Below, piece after piece: positions 10,142 through 59,046 of a stretch of DNA of 64,000 nt. The first letter of the stretch is position 1. Each line of letters opens with the position of its first letter. The stretch spans positions 548,160 through 612,159 of the forward strand of contig BJOX01000298.1 in the NCBI GenBank assembly GCA_009731375.1. Reading direction: 5' to 3'. The stretch comes from Paulinella micropora. Lineage: Eukaryota; Cercozoa; Imbricatea; Euglyphida. The translations under genes and the position numbers were made by a program. The notes beneath the pieces are model-generated. The model had not been told where the DNA came from. It searched no databases and was given only the letters and a program-made list of their open reading frames with translations.

Positions 10142-10909
10142 TGCTCTTGCTAAGCATATGTTGTCTGTATTATTAATTTGGATTACCCCTTTCTTTTTAT
10201 ATACATCCAACTTGTTAATTACCTGAAGCCTAGTCCCTCCCGTCGGCATTTCAACAGATTTCAAAACGAACCTAAACTTATCCATATTAGATCCCTTTTC
10301 ATCTGTATAAAGGCTTTCATTGCTTTGAAATAATGCTGACAATCTTTCCAAAACATCTCTGACAGAAATCTGATTAATAGTCTTCAAACCCGTAGATACA
10401 GCTCCATAGTAATCTACAAACTTGATACTCACACTAACCATACTATTTTGCATCTGTCTTTTGATAAAGTCGTTCAGTATTATCTCAATAAACTGTAGAA
10501 TATCATTCATGCTGAAAGAAGTGAAGTTTCCAGTAAGTTTAACCCAATACTGGCTTTCATTAACACCCAGCACGTGCTTCTTTCTATCAACGTGTTTGAT
10601 TTCGTAGTTCGCATACTGCATCAGGTCTTTCACCTTTTCTTTTCTTTCTCTCACTTTCGCTTCAAACTGCGGTTGTTCATCTACCTGTAAGGGTGGTGCT
10701 TCTGGCATAGCGTGAAAGTAAACAGCACCTCTTACTCGGTTCAAGTAATTCTGGGCCGTTGTTGTATCCACCTTATACTTTCTTTTATACCCCTCAGGTA
10801 TTATGTAAAGCACATCTTGACCCCTGACCCTTTTGATTTCATAATTAATTTTTTGTTCCCTAAATCTGTCCAACCTATACTGTATACCGTTGTAAGTGTG
10901 TGTTTCCAT

Positions 10910-10920
10910 CTTATATATTG
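10910..10920 (-). promoter_or_regulatory. PLV promoter-like box CAATATATAAG
   Basis: On the minus strand it directly abuts the polymerase ATG at 10909. Confidence 0.55.
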
Positions 10921-10921
10921 G

Positions 10922-11024
10922 TTAACAATTTTTTTTTGGAAATTAAATAATTATCTCAATTGTCTGCCCCCCGCCGTGGTCCGCCGTGTGCTCCCCGTGT
11001 CTATATATACGGGGGACCCTGTGT
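10922..11024. other. GC-rich intergenic stretch in the PLV
   Basis: This short spacer between polymerase and zinc-finger genes is unlike the A/T-rich provirus: runs of C and G and two facing words around TATATATA (CCCCGTG and CGGGGGA, near 10990-11010). It could be a replication- or transcription-related element. No gene is seen. Confidence 0.35.
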
Positions 11025-11384
11025 TTAGATGGAAATTAGGGCGGGGCGGGCGGTGCTGGCGGGGCGGGTGGAGCTGGCGGGCCGAAAAAAAATATTGTTA
11101 TCATTATATTGAAATGAGTCCGCAATGACAGTTATGGTCGCGGTAATGACAGAAATTACACCAGTCATCGCTGTCTCGTCTTTATTAATATTTTGTATCA
11201 TTCTTTCCCATTCTTCTTTTTTCTTCTTTTCTTCTTCTTGTTTTTCAAGAAATCTTTTATGTTTTTTTGAGCTGAAATGAATTCGCTTTCGGTGTTCAGC
11301 TATATCAACTTCAGAACCACAATCACATTTGTATAGTCGTTTGTTTTCTGTCATCGTGTGTCTCTTGTTTGTTCCCCTGTGCAT
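11025..11384 (-). CDS. Small C2H2-like zinc-finger protein
   Basis: The protein of 119 residues starts MHRGTNKRHTMTENKRLYK. It holds one finger of form CDCGSEVDIAEHRKRIHFSS (C-x-C near residues 20-22, then His residues). A charged helix follows (KQEEEKKKKEEWERMIQ). Its last 45 residues are hydrophobic and then Pro/Ala/Arg-rich over the GC-rich spacer. ATG 11384 is favoured because TAATATATAAG sits immediately upstream, though this puts the first 62 bases inside the next gene. The finger resembles that of the neighbour, so the two may have arisen by duplication. DNA binding is inferred. Confidence 0.5.
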   Translation of the reverse strand: MHRGTNKRHTMTENKRLYKCDCGSEVDIAEHRKRIHFSSKKHKRFLEKQEEEKKKKEEWERMIQNINKDETAMTGVISVITATITVIADSFQYNDNNIFFRPASSTRPASTARPALISI

Positions 11385-11823
11385 CCTTATATATTACCCC
11401 TTCGTTTTGTTTAGAAGAAATTTTTTCTGTATCGACCACATCGATAGATGTATGCGTGCTTGATTTCATATGTCTTGCTTTGCTACTCCTATTTATTTCA
11501 ACTCCGCATTCACACTTAAATGTTTTCTTCTTCCAATTCCTTTTCTTTTCTTTTTTGATTTCTTTTGTTTCCTTATCATAATTAACTTTCCATTCATCAT
11601 ACTCTGGTTTTACTTTTTCTTCGTGGTATTTCTTTGCTTCTTCCATTGCTTGTTCTTGTGTTCTTCGTTTTCCAATACTAAAACTCTTAAACATCGTTTT
11701 ACCTCCTTCTCTCCATTGAACTTTTACCATCGGCCTCTTTTCATTATTCTTTATCATAATACATCCTTTTGAAATGGTAAACCTACGACTTGTCGCAGTT
11801 TTTTGTGTGTCTTCGTTTGTCAT
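11323..11823 (-). CDS. AP2-like/zinc-finger DNA-binding protein
   Basis: This protein has 166 residues. Residues about 20-75 (CIMIKNNEKRPMVKVQWREG, then KSFSIGKRRTQEQAMEEAKK) have the pattern of an AP2 or integrase-type beta-sheet DNA-binding domain with a following helix. Residues about 105-130 form a finger, KCECGVEINRSSKARHMKSS, ending in TH. Its C-terminal end overlaps the start of the next gene by 62 bases in a different frame. A regulator of viral genes or of excision is plausible, but the AP2 call is tentative. A second, cut copy at 13622-13989 belongs to the assembly duplicate. Confidence 0.5.
   Translation of the reverse strand: MTNEDTQKTATSRRFTISKGCIMIKNNEKRPMVKVQWREGGKTMFKSFSIGKRRTQEQAMEEAKKYHEEKVKPEYDEWKVNYDKETKEIKKEKKRNWKKKTFKCECGVEINRSSKARHMKSSTHTSIDVVDTEKISSKQNEGVIYKDAQGNKQETHDDRKQTTIQM
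11385..11396 (-). promoter_or_regulatory. PLV promoter-like box TAATATATAAGG
   Basis: The box abuts ATG 11384 on the minus strand and lies inside the 3' part of the upstream zinc-finger gene. Confidence 0.5.
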
Positions 11824-11832
11824 CCTGTATGT

Positions 11833-11843
11833 GTCTATATTTT
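11833..11843 (-). promoter_or_regulatory. PLV promoter-like box AAAATATAGAC
   Basis: Read on the minus strand, it lies about 10 bases before the ATG at 11823. Confidence 0.4.
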
Positions 11844-12502
11844 TATGACTTTAATTTAAAATACGAACTTACCTTTCGTTGCCATTTTGTCCCGGCGGGC
11901 CGGCCGGTGTGTGTCTCTGTGTGGCGGGTGGTATGTATTGAAAAAGTGTGCCGAAGTGGCGCCCTATACTACTTCCCAGAACGTCTTCAAGTACTTAATA
12001 TTGTAAATGAGTCACTTAAGGTACACGCCCACACCGTGACCCCTTGAGCGAAGGTGCCTTGTCTGCGATCCGTTGCCATGCCATAGGAAACTTCACGCAC
12101 CAAGCCTCACAACTGTGACCCAATGGACAATGCAAGGCCTCGGACCGCAACTTTCAACAGACCTTCTCGTAGTGTACAGGCAACTTGACTTGACAGGGGC
12201 GTCCCCGGGGGCCTCTTACCGGTCGTAGACTCAGTCACAGAAAGAAGAACTGATTTAACAACAATGCGAACACTTGAATTCCCGCCAGTTCAACTACAGA
12301 AGTCAAAAAGATGAATTAATACAGTCAAGAAATTGACTTACGAAACGTACTGATATGGATAAAAAATTCTCCTGTAATGGCACTTGTAAAAAGCTAGTGC
12401 CACTAGTACCAGAACAAGTATTAAAAAGGTCTGCATCATGTTAACGGCGACTAGTAATAATAACAGCATACGGTAACAACTATTATACTACGAATGCATA
12501 AT
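11844..12502. other. Right flank of the PLV, no gene recognised
   Basis: The A/T-rich viral composition ends near 11880 with a GC-rich patch (GGCGGGCCGGCCGG). Mixed-composition sequence without a convincing frame follows. The right terminus of the provirus may be here, but its left terminus is outside the window, so no inverted repeat can be tested. The same sequence recurs at 14010-14668. Confidence 0.4.
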
Positions 12503-13007
12503 CGATTATTAGGTATAAACCGGTCACACACGGAACCCTACCTTTCACTTGCGGTTTGCCGGGCAGTGCTAAGCAACGCTACGGCGATTACATGCTAAGG
12601 CATGGTCCTGAGCGCCTGCTGAGTCCTCAACCGGGATTAGTGGAGCCCGGGGAAGTGGAGGCAGGGGCTGAGGGGGACATGGAAGGACATATGATGGCTC
12701 ATGGGGGCGGCTTGTCTACGACTGGGTCGCCTGGGGCTTTAAAAGCCAGGTTGCTCACAGCCATTTTAATCCGAATGCATAAACGCAGAACTGAACTGCA
12801 AGAGAGCTAACTAATCTAAGTGCGTGACTAAACAGTAACTGATACTCAATGATATGGTCCGGTGCACAATGGTGAAAACGTAACGTGCACAATTGACTTG
12901 AATTATCCATTACTGTTACTGCAAATTATGACTTAGTAAAATATTACTGCGCATAGAAGTTAATCATAATTACGACTTAAATAGTAACTTAAAGTATAAT
13001 GTCCAAC
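12503..13007 (-). repeat. LTR-like repeat (first assembled copy)
   Basis: This sequence is similar to 19900-20277: shared blocks include TAAACCGGTCACACAC, CTTTCACTTGCGGTTTGCCG and AACGTAACGTGCACAATTGA. It contains about 130 extra GC-rich bases at 12570-12750 that the other copy lacks; an 84-codon frame there is probably chance. Relative to the minus-strand copia genes this would be the 3' LTR. It appears again at 14669-15173 in the assembly duplicate. Confidence 0.65.
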
Positions 13008-13611
13008 GCTCCCCCTTAATTCAATGTCAATGGTGCTGTTGGATAAATTCACAACAATATCATTCGTATTAGTCAGACTGAGTGAGCTGTACGTCCTGTA
13101 AATACTACCACAACGCGATGCAAAACGTAGAAAGTCGTAAATCGTAGTGACCATATGAATCACCAATTCCTTGCTGGAAAGCATCTCGATCAAGTAGATC
13201 GATTAAACTGATGTAAAAGGCTCGTACGATTACGACGTAGCATGAACTTACAAATGAGATTAATGATTACGACTACCCAAATAATAGCAATCCTGTAAGG
13301 CTGCTCCTTCGCGTGTATATTACGATTAAAACTGATTACTATGATCAACCCACAATTAACGTCGATAATTGTAGAATGCCCATTCGCGATCGACAATCGA
13401 GCTGAATGTCTCGTCCTCCTTTTCCCTTCCGCTCTTGTCGCGTTGACCGATGGTGACTTGAGGTCACGCACTTCAACTACGCTCGAATTCAAATCGACGG
13501 AATCAATCGTGTCCTCCCAAATGGACACCTATATAGAGACATCGCCTGCAAAGGAAAGACTCACACTCACACAAAAGAACATCATGAGTGAACTCAGCGG
13601 AAATTTGCGGA
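13008..13611. other. No gene recognised
   Basis: This stretch lies between the LTR-like repeat and the gap. Short open frames on the minus strand (12960-13193 and 13190-13528) have no recognisable motifs. It is probably retrotransposon 3' untranslated sequence; the second copy (15174-15777) leads straight to the RNase H end. Confidence 0.4.
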
Positions 13612-13621
13612 NNNNNNNNNN
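13612..13621. other. Assembly gap (10 N)
   Basis: The gap separates the two copies of the 2,156-base segment. Confidence 0.95.
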
Positions 13622-15777
13622 GTGCTTGATTTCATATGTCTTGCTTTGCTACTCCTATTTATTTCAACTCCGCATTCACACTTAAATGTTTTCTTCTTCC
13701 AATTCCTTTTCTTTTCTTTTTTGATTTCTTTTGTTTCCTTATCATAATTAACTTTCCATTCATCATACTCTGGTTTTACTTTTTCTTCGTGGTATTTCTT
13801 TGCTTCTTCCATTGCTTGTTCTTGTGTTCTTCGTTTTCCAATACTAAAACTCTTAAACATCGTTTTACCTCCTTCTCTCCATTGAACTTTTACCATCGGC
13901 CTCTTTTCATTATTCTTTATCATAATACATCCTTTTGAAATGGTAAACCTACGACTTGTCGCAGTTTTTTGTGTGTCTTCGTTTGTCATCCTGTATGTGT
14001 CTATATTTTTATGACTTTAATTTAAAATACGAACTTACCTTTCGTTGCCATTTTGTCCCGGCGGGCCGGCCGGTGTGTGTCTCTGTGTGGCGGGTGGTAT
14101 GTATTGAAAAAGTGTGCCGAAGTGGCGCCCTATACTACTTCCCAGAACGTCTTCAAGTACTTAATATTGTAAATGAGTCACTTAAGGTACACGCCCACAC
14201 CGTGACCCCTTGAGCGAAGGTGCCTTGTCTGCGATCCGTTGCCATGCCATAGGAAACTTCACGCACCAAGCCTCACAACTGTGACCCAATGGACAATGCA
14301 AGGCCTCGGACCGCAACTTTCAACAGACCTTCTCGTAGTGTACAGGCAACTTGACTTGACAGGGGCGTCCCCGGGGGCCTCTTACCGGTCGTAGACTCAG
14401 TCACAGAAAGAAGAACTGATTTAACAACAATGCGAACACTTGAATTCCCGCCAGTTCAACTACAGAAGTCAAAAAGATGAATTAATACAGTCAAGAAATT
14501 GACTTACGAAACGTACTGATATGGATAAAAAATTCTCCTGTAATGGCACTTGTAAAAAGCTAGTGCCACTAGTACCAGAACAAGTATTAAAAAGGTCTGC
14601 ATCATGTTAACGGCGACTAGTAATAATAACAGCATACGGTAACAACTATTATACTACGAATGCATAATCGATTATTAGGTATAAACCGGTCACACACGGA
14701 ACCCTACCTTTCACTTGCGGTTTGCCGGGCAGTGCTAAGCAACGCTACGGCGATTACATGCTAAGGCATGGTCCTGAGCGCCTGCTGAGTCCTCAACCGG
14801 GATTAGTGGAGCCCGGGGAAGTGGAGGCAGGGGCTGAGGGGGACATGGAAGGACATATGATGGCTCATGGGGGCGGCTTGTCTACGACTGGGTCGCCTGG
14901 GGCTTTAAAAGCCAGGTTGCTCACAGCCATTTTAATCCGAATGCATAAACGCAGAACTGAACTGCAAGAGAGCTAACTAATCTAAGTGCGTGACTAAACA
15001 GTAACTGATACTCAATGATATGGTCCGGTGCACAATGGTGAAAACGTAACGTGCACAATTGACTTGAATTATCCATTACTGTTACTGCAAATTATGACTT
15101 AGTAAAATATTACTGCGCATAGAAGTTAATCATAATTACGACTTAAATAGTAACTTAAAGTATAATGTCCAACGCTCCCCCTTAATTCAATGTCAATGGT
15201 GCTGTTGGATAAATTCACAACAATATCATTCGTATTAGTCAGACTGAGTGAGCTGTACGTCCTGTAAATACTACCACAACGCGATGCAAAACGTAGAAAG
15301 TCGTAAATCGTAGTGACCATATGAATCACCAATTCCTTGCTGGAAAGCATCTCGATCAAGTAGATCGATTAAACTGATGTAAAAGGCTCGTACGATTACG
15401 ACGTAGCATGAACTTACAAATGAGATTAATGATTACGACTACCCAAATAATAGCAATCCTGTAAGGCTGCTCCTTCGCGTGTATATTACGATTAAAACTG
15501 ATTACTATGATCAACCCACAATTAACGTCGATAATTGTAGAATGCCCATTCGCGATCGACAATCGAGCTGAATGTCTCGTCCTCCTTTTCCCTTCCGCTC
15601 TTGTCGCGTTGACCGATGGTGACTTGAGGTCACGCACTTCAACTACGCTCGAATTCAAATCGACGGAATCAATCGTGTCCTCCCAAATGGACACCTATAT
15701 AGAGACATCGCCTGCAAAGGAAAGACTCACACTCACACAAAAGAACATCATGAGTGAACTCAGCGGAAATTTGCGGA
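13622..15777. repeat. Second copy of the 2,156-base segment (probable false duplication)
   Basis: It matches 11456-13611, beginning in the middle of the AP2-like gene right after the N run and continuing smoothly into the copia element. The truncated AP2-like frame (13622-13989) and the LTR-like repeat (14669-15173) are therefore not extra genes. Confidence 0.9.
14669..15173 (-). repeat. 3' LTR-like repeat of the copia element (second assembled copy)
   Basis: Same sequence as 12503-13007. Together with 19900-20277 it brackets the polyprotein remnants. The inner edge carries TTGGACATTATAC on the minus strand, against TTAGACAGTATAC in the other copy, compatible with a copia-type LTR start. Divergence and indels between the copies point to an old insertion. 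Confidence 0.6.
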
Positions 15778-15794
15778 TTTTCCGTAAATAAAAT

Positions 15795-17543
15795 TTATGT
15801 TTTAAGTGTGATCATGAACTTACTAACCAAGTACTCAAACTGGTCTTTAGGTACATGTTTAGTTAACACATCCTCTATCTGCTTCTTAGTTCCTACCTTT
15901 ACGAACCTTACTTCTTTATCGCGTTGTGCATGATGCATGAAATGTAGTTCAAGTGGAAGATGTTTAGTGCGTGATCCTGACATCCCTCTCTCTGCTGCTA
16001 AAATAGTTTGTGCGTTGTCCTCAAATAATTCTAACGGGCTTTTCTGTGCTACTCCTAGTTCTTCCGCTATATGTCTTACTGCTAACCCTTCACTGATACA
16101 TTCTACTGCTGCGAAGATTTTCGCACGCCGCATCATTCGAGCTCAACGCAATCCGTGATTGTCGCTTCGATAACCATGCAACCGGGTCTCCTCCCCATAG
16201 AACTATATACCCTGTACGAGACTTTCCTGTCTTTTTGCATACTTTATGCGCCGCATCAGGCCGTAGAGTAATTCCGGGATATGTTCTAGCCTCTTGCGAT
16301 GATTTCGGCCCGTGAAATGCAATACCGCGAAATGAATTCACTAAGTACCGAAAAATTCGTCCCAACATTGCATAAGTCACTCCGACGTGACAACAGTCTG
16401 CATAACACTAGCTGCGTTTAAAGCTTGGTCTGCATCTGGTCTAGTCATCTTAGTCAAAAATAGTAACTTTCCAACTAAGCTAGGAATGGAATGCTTCCTA
16501 AGTGCACTAGATTCAGACACAGGCTCTGGCTCCTGTTCAGCGCTAGGCGTGCTTAGCGGGCGTGCGTCTGCATATCCTACGTCTTTCAAGATCTGTTTCT
16601 GGTATCTCGTCTGATGTAGCAAAATGCGACCTCCTTCTTGTTTTATTTCTATACCCTTAAGCTCTTTGGCTACTCCTAATCGCTTTAGGGGATAGAACTT
16701 TTCTAGTTGGCTTGCAAACCTATCATACGCGCGTTCGTTAGGCGCCGAGAAAATAAAATCATCTACATGAAATATGCCCATGATTGCATCTCTTATGGGC
16801 TTGTCTTTCTCAACGAACATGCATAGATCGGCATCTAGCAGTTGAAATCCTAACTCCTCTAACTTTGGGGCCAAGATCTCATACCAACGTCTGCCTGCTT
16901 GTGGGGCACCATACAGAGCTCCATCTATCCTTAATATCATGCCTTCATGACCTTCCCTGTCTAAACCATCTGGGGCGTATCCGTACACAGGATCGTTCAT
17001 TCTAGCATTCAAGTAAGCATTTTTGAAGTCTATACCGTATAGCTTGTGACCATGCCAAGCGGCTATCTTAGCTAAGAAAAGTAGTGATTGGTGAGCTACA
17101 CAAGGTACAAATAGCTGATCTGGGTTATAGCTGAACTCCAGGTTCTAGCATATCTCCTCTCAAAGCTAATCGTGACTTGATAAACTTTCGTCCTTTATCA
17201 TCAAGCTTGACTTTATGTACCCATGTCAATCTTACTACCTTGACACTCCCTTCTCTTCCTTGGGGCTTACCCAGGTACAGGTGTTAGACCTAAGAGCCTC
17301 TATCTCTTTATTCATGCCTTCTTTCAACTCCTTTGCTGTTAGCCCTTCGTCGACTATCGCTTTTGGCACACGCAGTGTGAGGTAGAGTAAAACTTCACTA
17401 CTATCCTCTCCTTGTATGCTTTCCTCGGACGACTCGGCGTGTTCTAGTTCACCGGGTGGATGGATTGGGTCTACTTTATATTTCTTGATTTCTCTGTCTA
17501 ACATCTTTTCAAGTAGACCGTCATCAAATGCTACATCTATCAC
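15795..17543 (-). pseudogene. Ty1/copia reverse transcriptase and RNase H, broken
   Basis: The fragments are on the minus strand. The RT N-terminal part lies at 17235-17543. The palm lies at 16377-17012, with LYGAPQAGRRWYE and the active-site relative FHVDDF (copia usually has YVDDM, so the first residue differs). RNase H lies at 16090-16380 (GYIVLWGGDPVAWLSKRQSR) and 15795-16136 (DNAQTILAAERG, RTKHLPLELHFMHHAQ, DVLTKHVPKDQFEYL). The pieces lie in different frames with stops between them, so no intact polyprotein can be made. Order RT then RNase H at the 3' end is that of Ty1/copia. Confidence 0.85.
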
Positions 17544-18042
17544 CTTTCTCGCAAGGTTTCAAAACTTTACCGGTTCGTTTAGCTTCTTGCCAACTGCCTC
17601 CATATTCTTCCTTTGCCCATAGTTCACCAAAAGCTACAGCTGGTACAACTACCTTGACATTTTCTAATGAGGCATCTTCCTTGACTACCTTCTTAGTTGT
17701 GACTGGTTGTGTGACCGGCGTTGCTATCGTCCGTTCCTTTCTTTCTCGTTTCCCTCTCACTATGTTAGCTGTCGTGATTTTGTCACTTTGCTCCCAAGTG
17801 AGGCCCTTGTTTGGCGCTTCTCCTTCCCTATATCTCCAGCTCGGGTGACTAGCTGAAGGGTCCTGCGCACTAAGCGATTCGATGGGTGTTACCCCGTCGT
17901 CCTGATCAACAACTTGGCTTTCGTCTGAGTCAATGGGAAGACTGGAATCGGACCAGTATCGTCCTCAACTCCATGTTTTTCCTCATGCTCTTTTTGACTC
18001 CCCCTGGACTTCACGTTCCGGTTCTGTCTCCGTCTGCTCAAG
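17544..18042 (-). pseudogene. Copia polyprotein, region between integrase and RT
   Basis: This low-conservation linker is rich in Ser, Glu and Lys on the minus strand (fragments at 17524-17760 and 17889-18110). It is assigned by position between recognisable integrase and RT parts; no catalytic motif is seen. Confidence 0.5.
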
Positions 18043-18960
18043 CTACTCTGCATTGCTACTCTCCCCCTCAGATTCGCGGACTCCTCTGGGTGGGTGTGCA
18101 TCCTTTCCAACTACATGGGGGTTAAATCGCACGTTACGTACGTTCGATATGACCTTTCGGCCATCCCAAACTCTGTAAAGCTCTTTGAACACATAGTATC
18201 CCAAGAGCATTACATGTTTTCCCCTATAGTTTCCTTTGCCAACTTGCTTACCGACATACATTACTCCCATACATCCTATTGGTTTCAGTTGCCGAATGGC
18301 CGGTTTGTAACCCAAACACTAGTACTGCTCAAAGGGTGAAATCCCTTGACGTGGTCCGGTTGTAGCTGGCAATATGTTGTGTAGTGGTAGCGGTGTGTTC
18401 CATCTCTGCCTAAAACTTAAGTGGAAGGTTAGCTTCGTATCGCATAGCCCTAGCTGGCCCTGCAGTTATGTCGTTAACTTTTTCAGCTATCGAATTACCG
18501 TCCTTATCTCCCGGTGCTGAAACTTTCCAAATAAATTGTAGTGGTTTCCACCATTCGATTACTTCCACGGGGGCAACGAATTCGTTGTCACACGTGACAA
18601 GTTTGAGTCTTTCCTACCGGTCTGTCGTTCAAACCACACTACTGCTTGCTTAAGACACTCTACGAACTCGTTCTTGTGCCTCAAGTAAAAGTCTAAGATA
18701 TAACCTGAAAAATCGTCTGTACGCAAAACTTGTAGTACTTGCCGTTGATGGACATTACTGCCCACGGTCTGACTGTATCTACGTGCAAAATCTCACTCGC
18801 ATAACTAGCTCTCGTAATCCTATTCTTCTTAAATCTGGGCAACTCTTTAGCCTTACCCATCATGCAAGCTTCACAATATCTAACTAAATGCTCATTGCCG
18901 ACAACTTTGCGGCCCAATGCCTTGCCTAATGCATAGGTCTTCTTTATAGCCTTATGCCCG
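18043..18960 (-). pseudogene. Copia integrase remnants
   Basis: At 18693-18917 the zinc-type segment CEACMMGKAKELPRF is followed by SEILHVDTVRPW, the start of the integrase core with its first Asp. At 18559-18765 comes LRTDDFSGYILDFYLRHKNE, with EFVECLKQAVVWFERQTG. At 18043-18315 comes GYKPAIRQLKPIGCMGVMYV with GKHVMLLGYYVFKELYRVWD, the usual region behind the copia integrase core. The three pieces are in different frames. Gene order (integrase before RT) supports Ty1/copia rather than Gypsy. Confidence 0.8.
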
Positions 18961-19752
18961 CTGCACTAATGCATGACGTAGATGTCTACAGGCTTCTTGT
19001 CTGCACTCTCCTCAGGGTACATACAATATAACACACATCCCTTACTCTCTCTATTCTCACAAACTTTTGCTTCTGCTTTCTTCCTCTCTTACCTTGGGGG
19101 CTCCCTCCCCATTTACCCCGCCTTCGCCTTCTTTACTTTGATCTTGGGCTCAAATCTTTTGTTTATGTCTAGAGGTTCGTCATATTCCGTGTCCCACCGG
19201 TACAGCATTCCCGACGTCATTCTCCCCCTTGTCAATATTTTTTCTTGACAATGTCGACTTTACCAAACGGATCTTGAGCATTTCGGCTTCTGAGATATGC
19301 GATGACTTTGTAGTTAGAGAAAGCAGTAGTTATTAAGCTGAAATAGTTTACATCGCTGCAAATATTTCTGCTCCCTTTTGTATGCTCTCTTAGTCACACT
19401 GTGTATGCTTTTCGCTGCTCTCGTTTGTGACCGTCTCGCTCGTCTCTTCGCTTTTTCCTACCATGCTACCTTCTGCTCATTACTCCACTTCGCCCACTCT
19501 TTCGGCTTCTCTAGTGTTTTTTTCTTTGGTTCTTGTCGTCTTGTGCGTGATGATGTTGATGAGGTTCCGTTTCCTTTGTCTTCTTCCTCACTTTCGTCAC
19601 TCACATCTGGCGAATCTTCTTCAATCTGTTCTTTTGGTTCTTCAGCCTCCTCTGCTGCTCTCATGGGGACTCTAAATCCCATCCGCACTTTTTCTTTGCA
19701 GCAACCTCATCAAGAAATGCATCTTTCACCATATACCAGAGAATTATATTAA
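18961..19752 (-). pseudogene. Copia Gag/protease region, decayed
   Basis: By position this is the 5' part of the element. The minus strand holds a highly acidic and basic stretch at 19458-19688 (EEDSPDVSDESEEEDKGNG, then KKTLEKPKEWAKWS). I do not find a clear CCHC knuckle or the protease DTG/DSG motif. Confidence 0.45.
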
Positions 19753-19899
19753 TACCGTAAGCATCATCATTCCTCTAACTGGTAGTAAAATCCTTGAAGA
19801 TGTTCAGTGACAGCGTCATAGACGGGTGCGTGAGATAAAAACTGTTTCCAGTTTGTATATTGCTGTCACGGATGAACTATTTTCCCAACGGCTCATGAC

Positions 19900-20277
19900 C
19901 GATGATTAGATATAAACCGGTCACACACTGACCTTACCCTATCTTTCACTTGCGGTTTGCCGGGAGACTTCGTTAAAAGCCAGGTTGCTCACAGCCACTT
20001 TAACTTCTCGGGCCGAAGGCATAAACGCAGAACTGAATTGCAAGAGAGCTAACTAATCTAAACTTATGATGGGTGACTAACAGTAACTGATACTCAATGG
20101 TATGGTCCGGCCAGGTCCGGTGCACAATGGTAAAAACGTAACGTGCACAATTGATTTGAATTATACATTACGGTTACTCCTGCCTAATTATGACTTAGTA
20201 TTAATACTTGAAAATATTACTGCGCGTAGAAGTTAATCATAATTACGACTTAGTAACTTGAAGTATACTGTCTAACC
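19900..20277 (-). repeat. 5' LTR-like repeat of the copia element
   Basis: A diverged, shorter copy of 14669-15173. It lies upstream of the minus-strand polyprotein, as expected for the 5' LTR, and lacks the 130-base GC-rich block. Confidence 0.6.
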
Positions 20278-20815
20278 ATAATTAAAGTAATAGTGGACAT
20301 GACTGAGGAGGAAGGGTCTAATTACAAATATCCAATGATAGCCTCACCGGGCCTTGGGAGAAGTTGTGCATGGTTGTCACCTGACATTTTAGATTCCCTT
20401 CAAAGTCAACTGTAGCTTGACTCGGATATTAATAGGTCTTTAGTGGTTAACAGGCTTTATTTCAAGTTGAGTATTAAGTAAAAGCCTCCGACGATGATTT
20501 TTCCTCTTGATTCTCCGCAGTAATACCAAAATCAAATGCTGCCCTACTGAAATCCATTTATATGATTTTTTTTTCAACACAAACACTTTTAATGATACAA
20601 TACTTGCCACTTGTAGGAATCATACTGTACGTGGGAAGCGTAAGAGTAATATGGTCAATCATATATCTTAATATCATACATAATGGAAAAGTTTAATAAT
20701 ACAGGTAAATATTATTAACAACTTAGTATATTAATAAAAATGATATTAAATACTGTGACATAATATGGTAAGTAATTTCTGATATGAGCGTTTAAGCAGA
20801 GAATCGCGGTCAAGG
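20278..20815. other. A/T-rich intergenic sequence, no gene seen
   Basis: This stretch lies between the copia element and the stop codon of the receptor gene. It should hold the 3' untranslated region of the receptor; AATAAA-like words near 20690-20760 are compatible with this but not decisive. Confidence 0.4.

Positions 20816-59046
<38,231 letters not shown>

Larger units (their letters stand above)
6850..10909 (-). pseudogene. Protein-primed family B DNA polymerase (pPolB), three frameshifts and two assembly gaps
   Basis: This is the replicative polymerase of the PLV. The N-terminus, from ATG 10909, has the usual segment KKGVIQINNTDNICLAR before the first gap. After it comes a Cys/His-rich region at about 9480-9790 with many CxxC pairs, then the exonuclease motifs FFDFEAT (Exo I) and FIAHNSRGYDCQFIL (Exo II) and the EYCHSDVDIL motif (Exo III, near 8870). 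The polymerase motifs follow: VDICSLYPTVMFYDLYPSGH (A, near 8200), LNSLWGKFGE (B, near 7630) and ILYHDTDSVIY (C, near 7365). The frame breaks near 8885, near 8405 and in a run of nine T at 7689-7697. Gaps at 9051-9060 and 10132-10141 each separate two copies of the same short sequence, so the gene is probably continuous there. Full length is about 1,300 residues, normal for pPolB. Confidence 0.88.
11456..13611. repeat. First copy of a 2,156-base segment repeated across a gap
   Basis: The segment covers the 5' part of the AP2-like gene, the right flank of the PLV and a left LTR-like repeat. It stops at an N run and appears again at 13622-15777 with a constant offset of 2,166; the frames that can be compared are identical. 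It is best explained as the end of one contig whose overlap with the next was not collapsed. Confidence 0.9.

Noticed and set aside
10922-11024. Terminal inverted repeat of the provirus
   Set aside because: Two provirus-type genes lie beyond it, and the matching left end is outside the window, so it cannot be a tested terminus.
12556-12810. 84-codon frame in the LTR-like repeat (again at 14722-14976)
   Set aside because: It lies in a GC-rich insertion, has no recognisable motif, and its second occurrence is only the assembly duplicate.
15795-19752. Intact copia polyprotein or a second, independent mobile element
   Set aside because: All parts are in the order expected for one copia element, but with stops and frame changes between every fragment.
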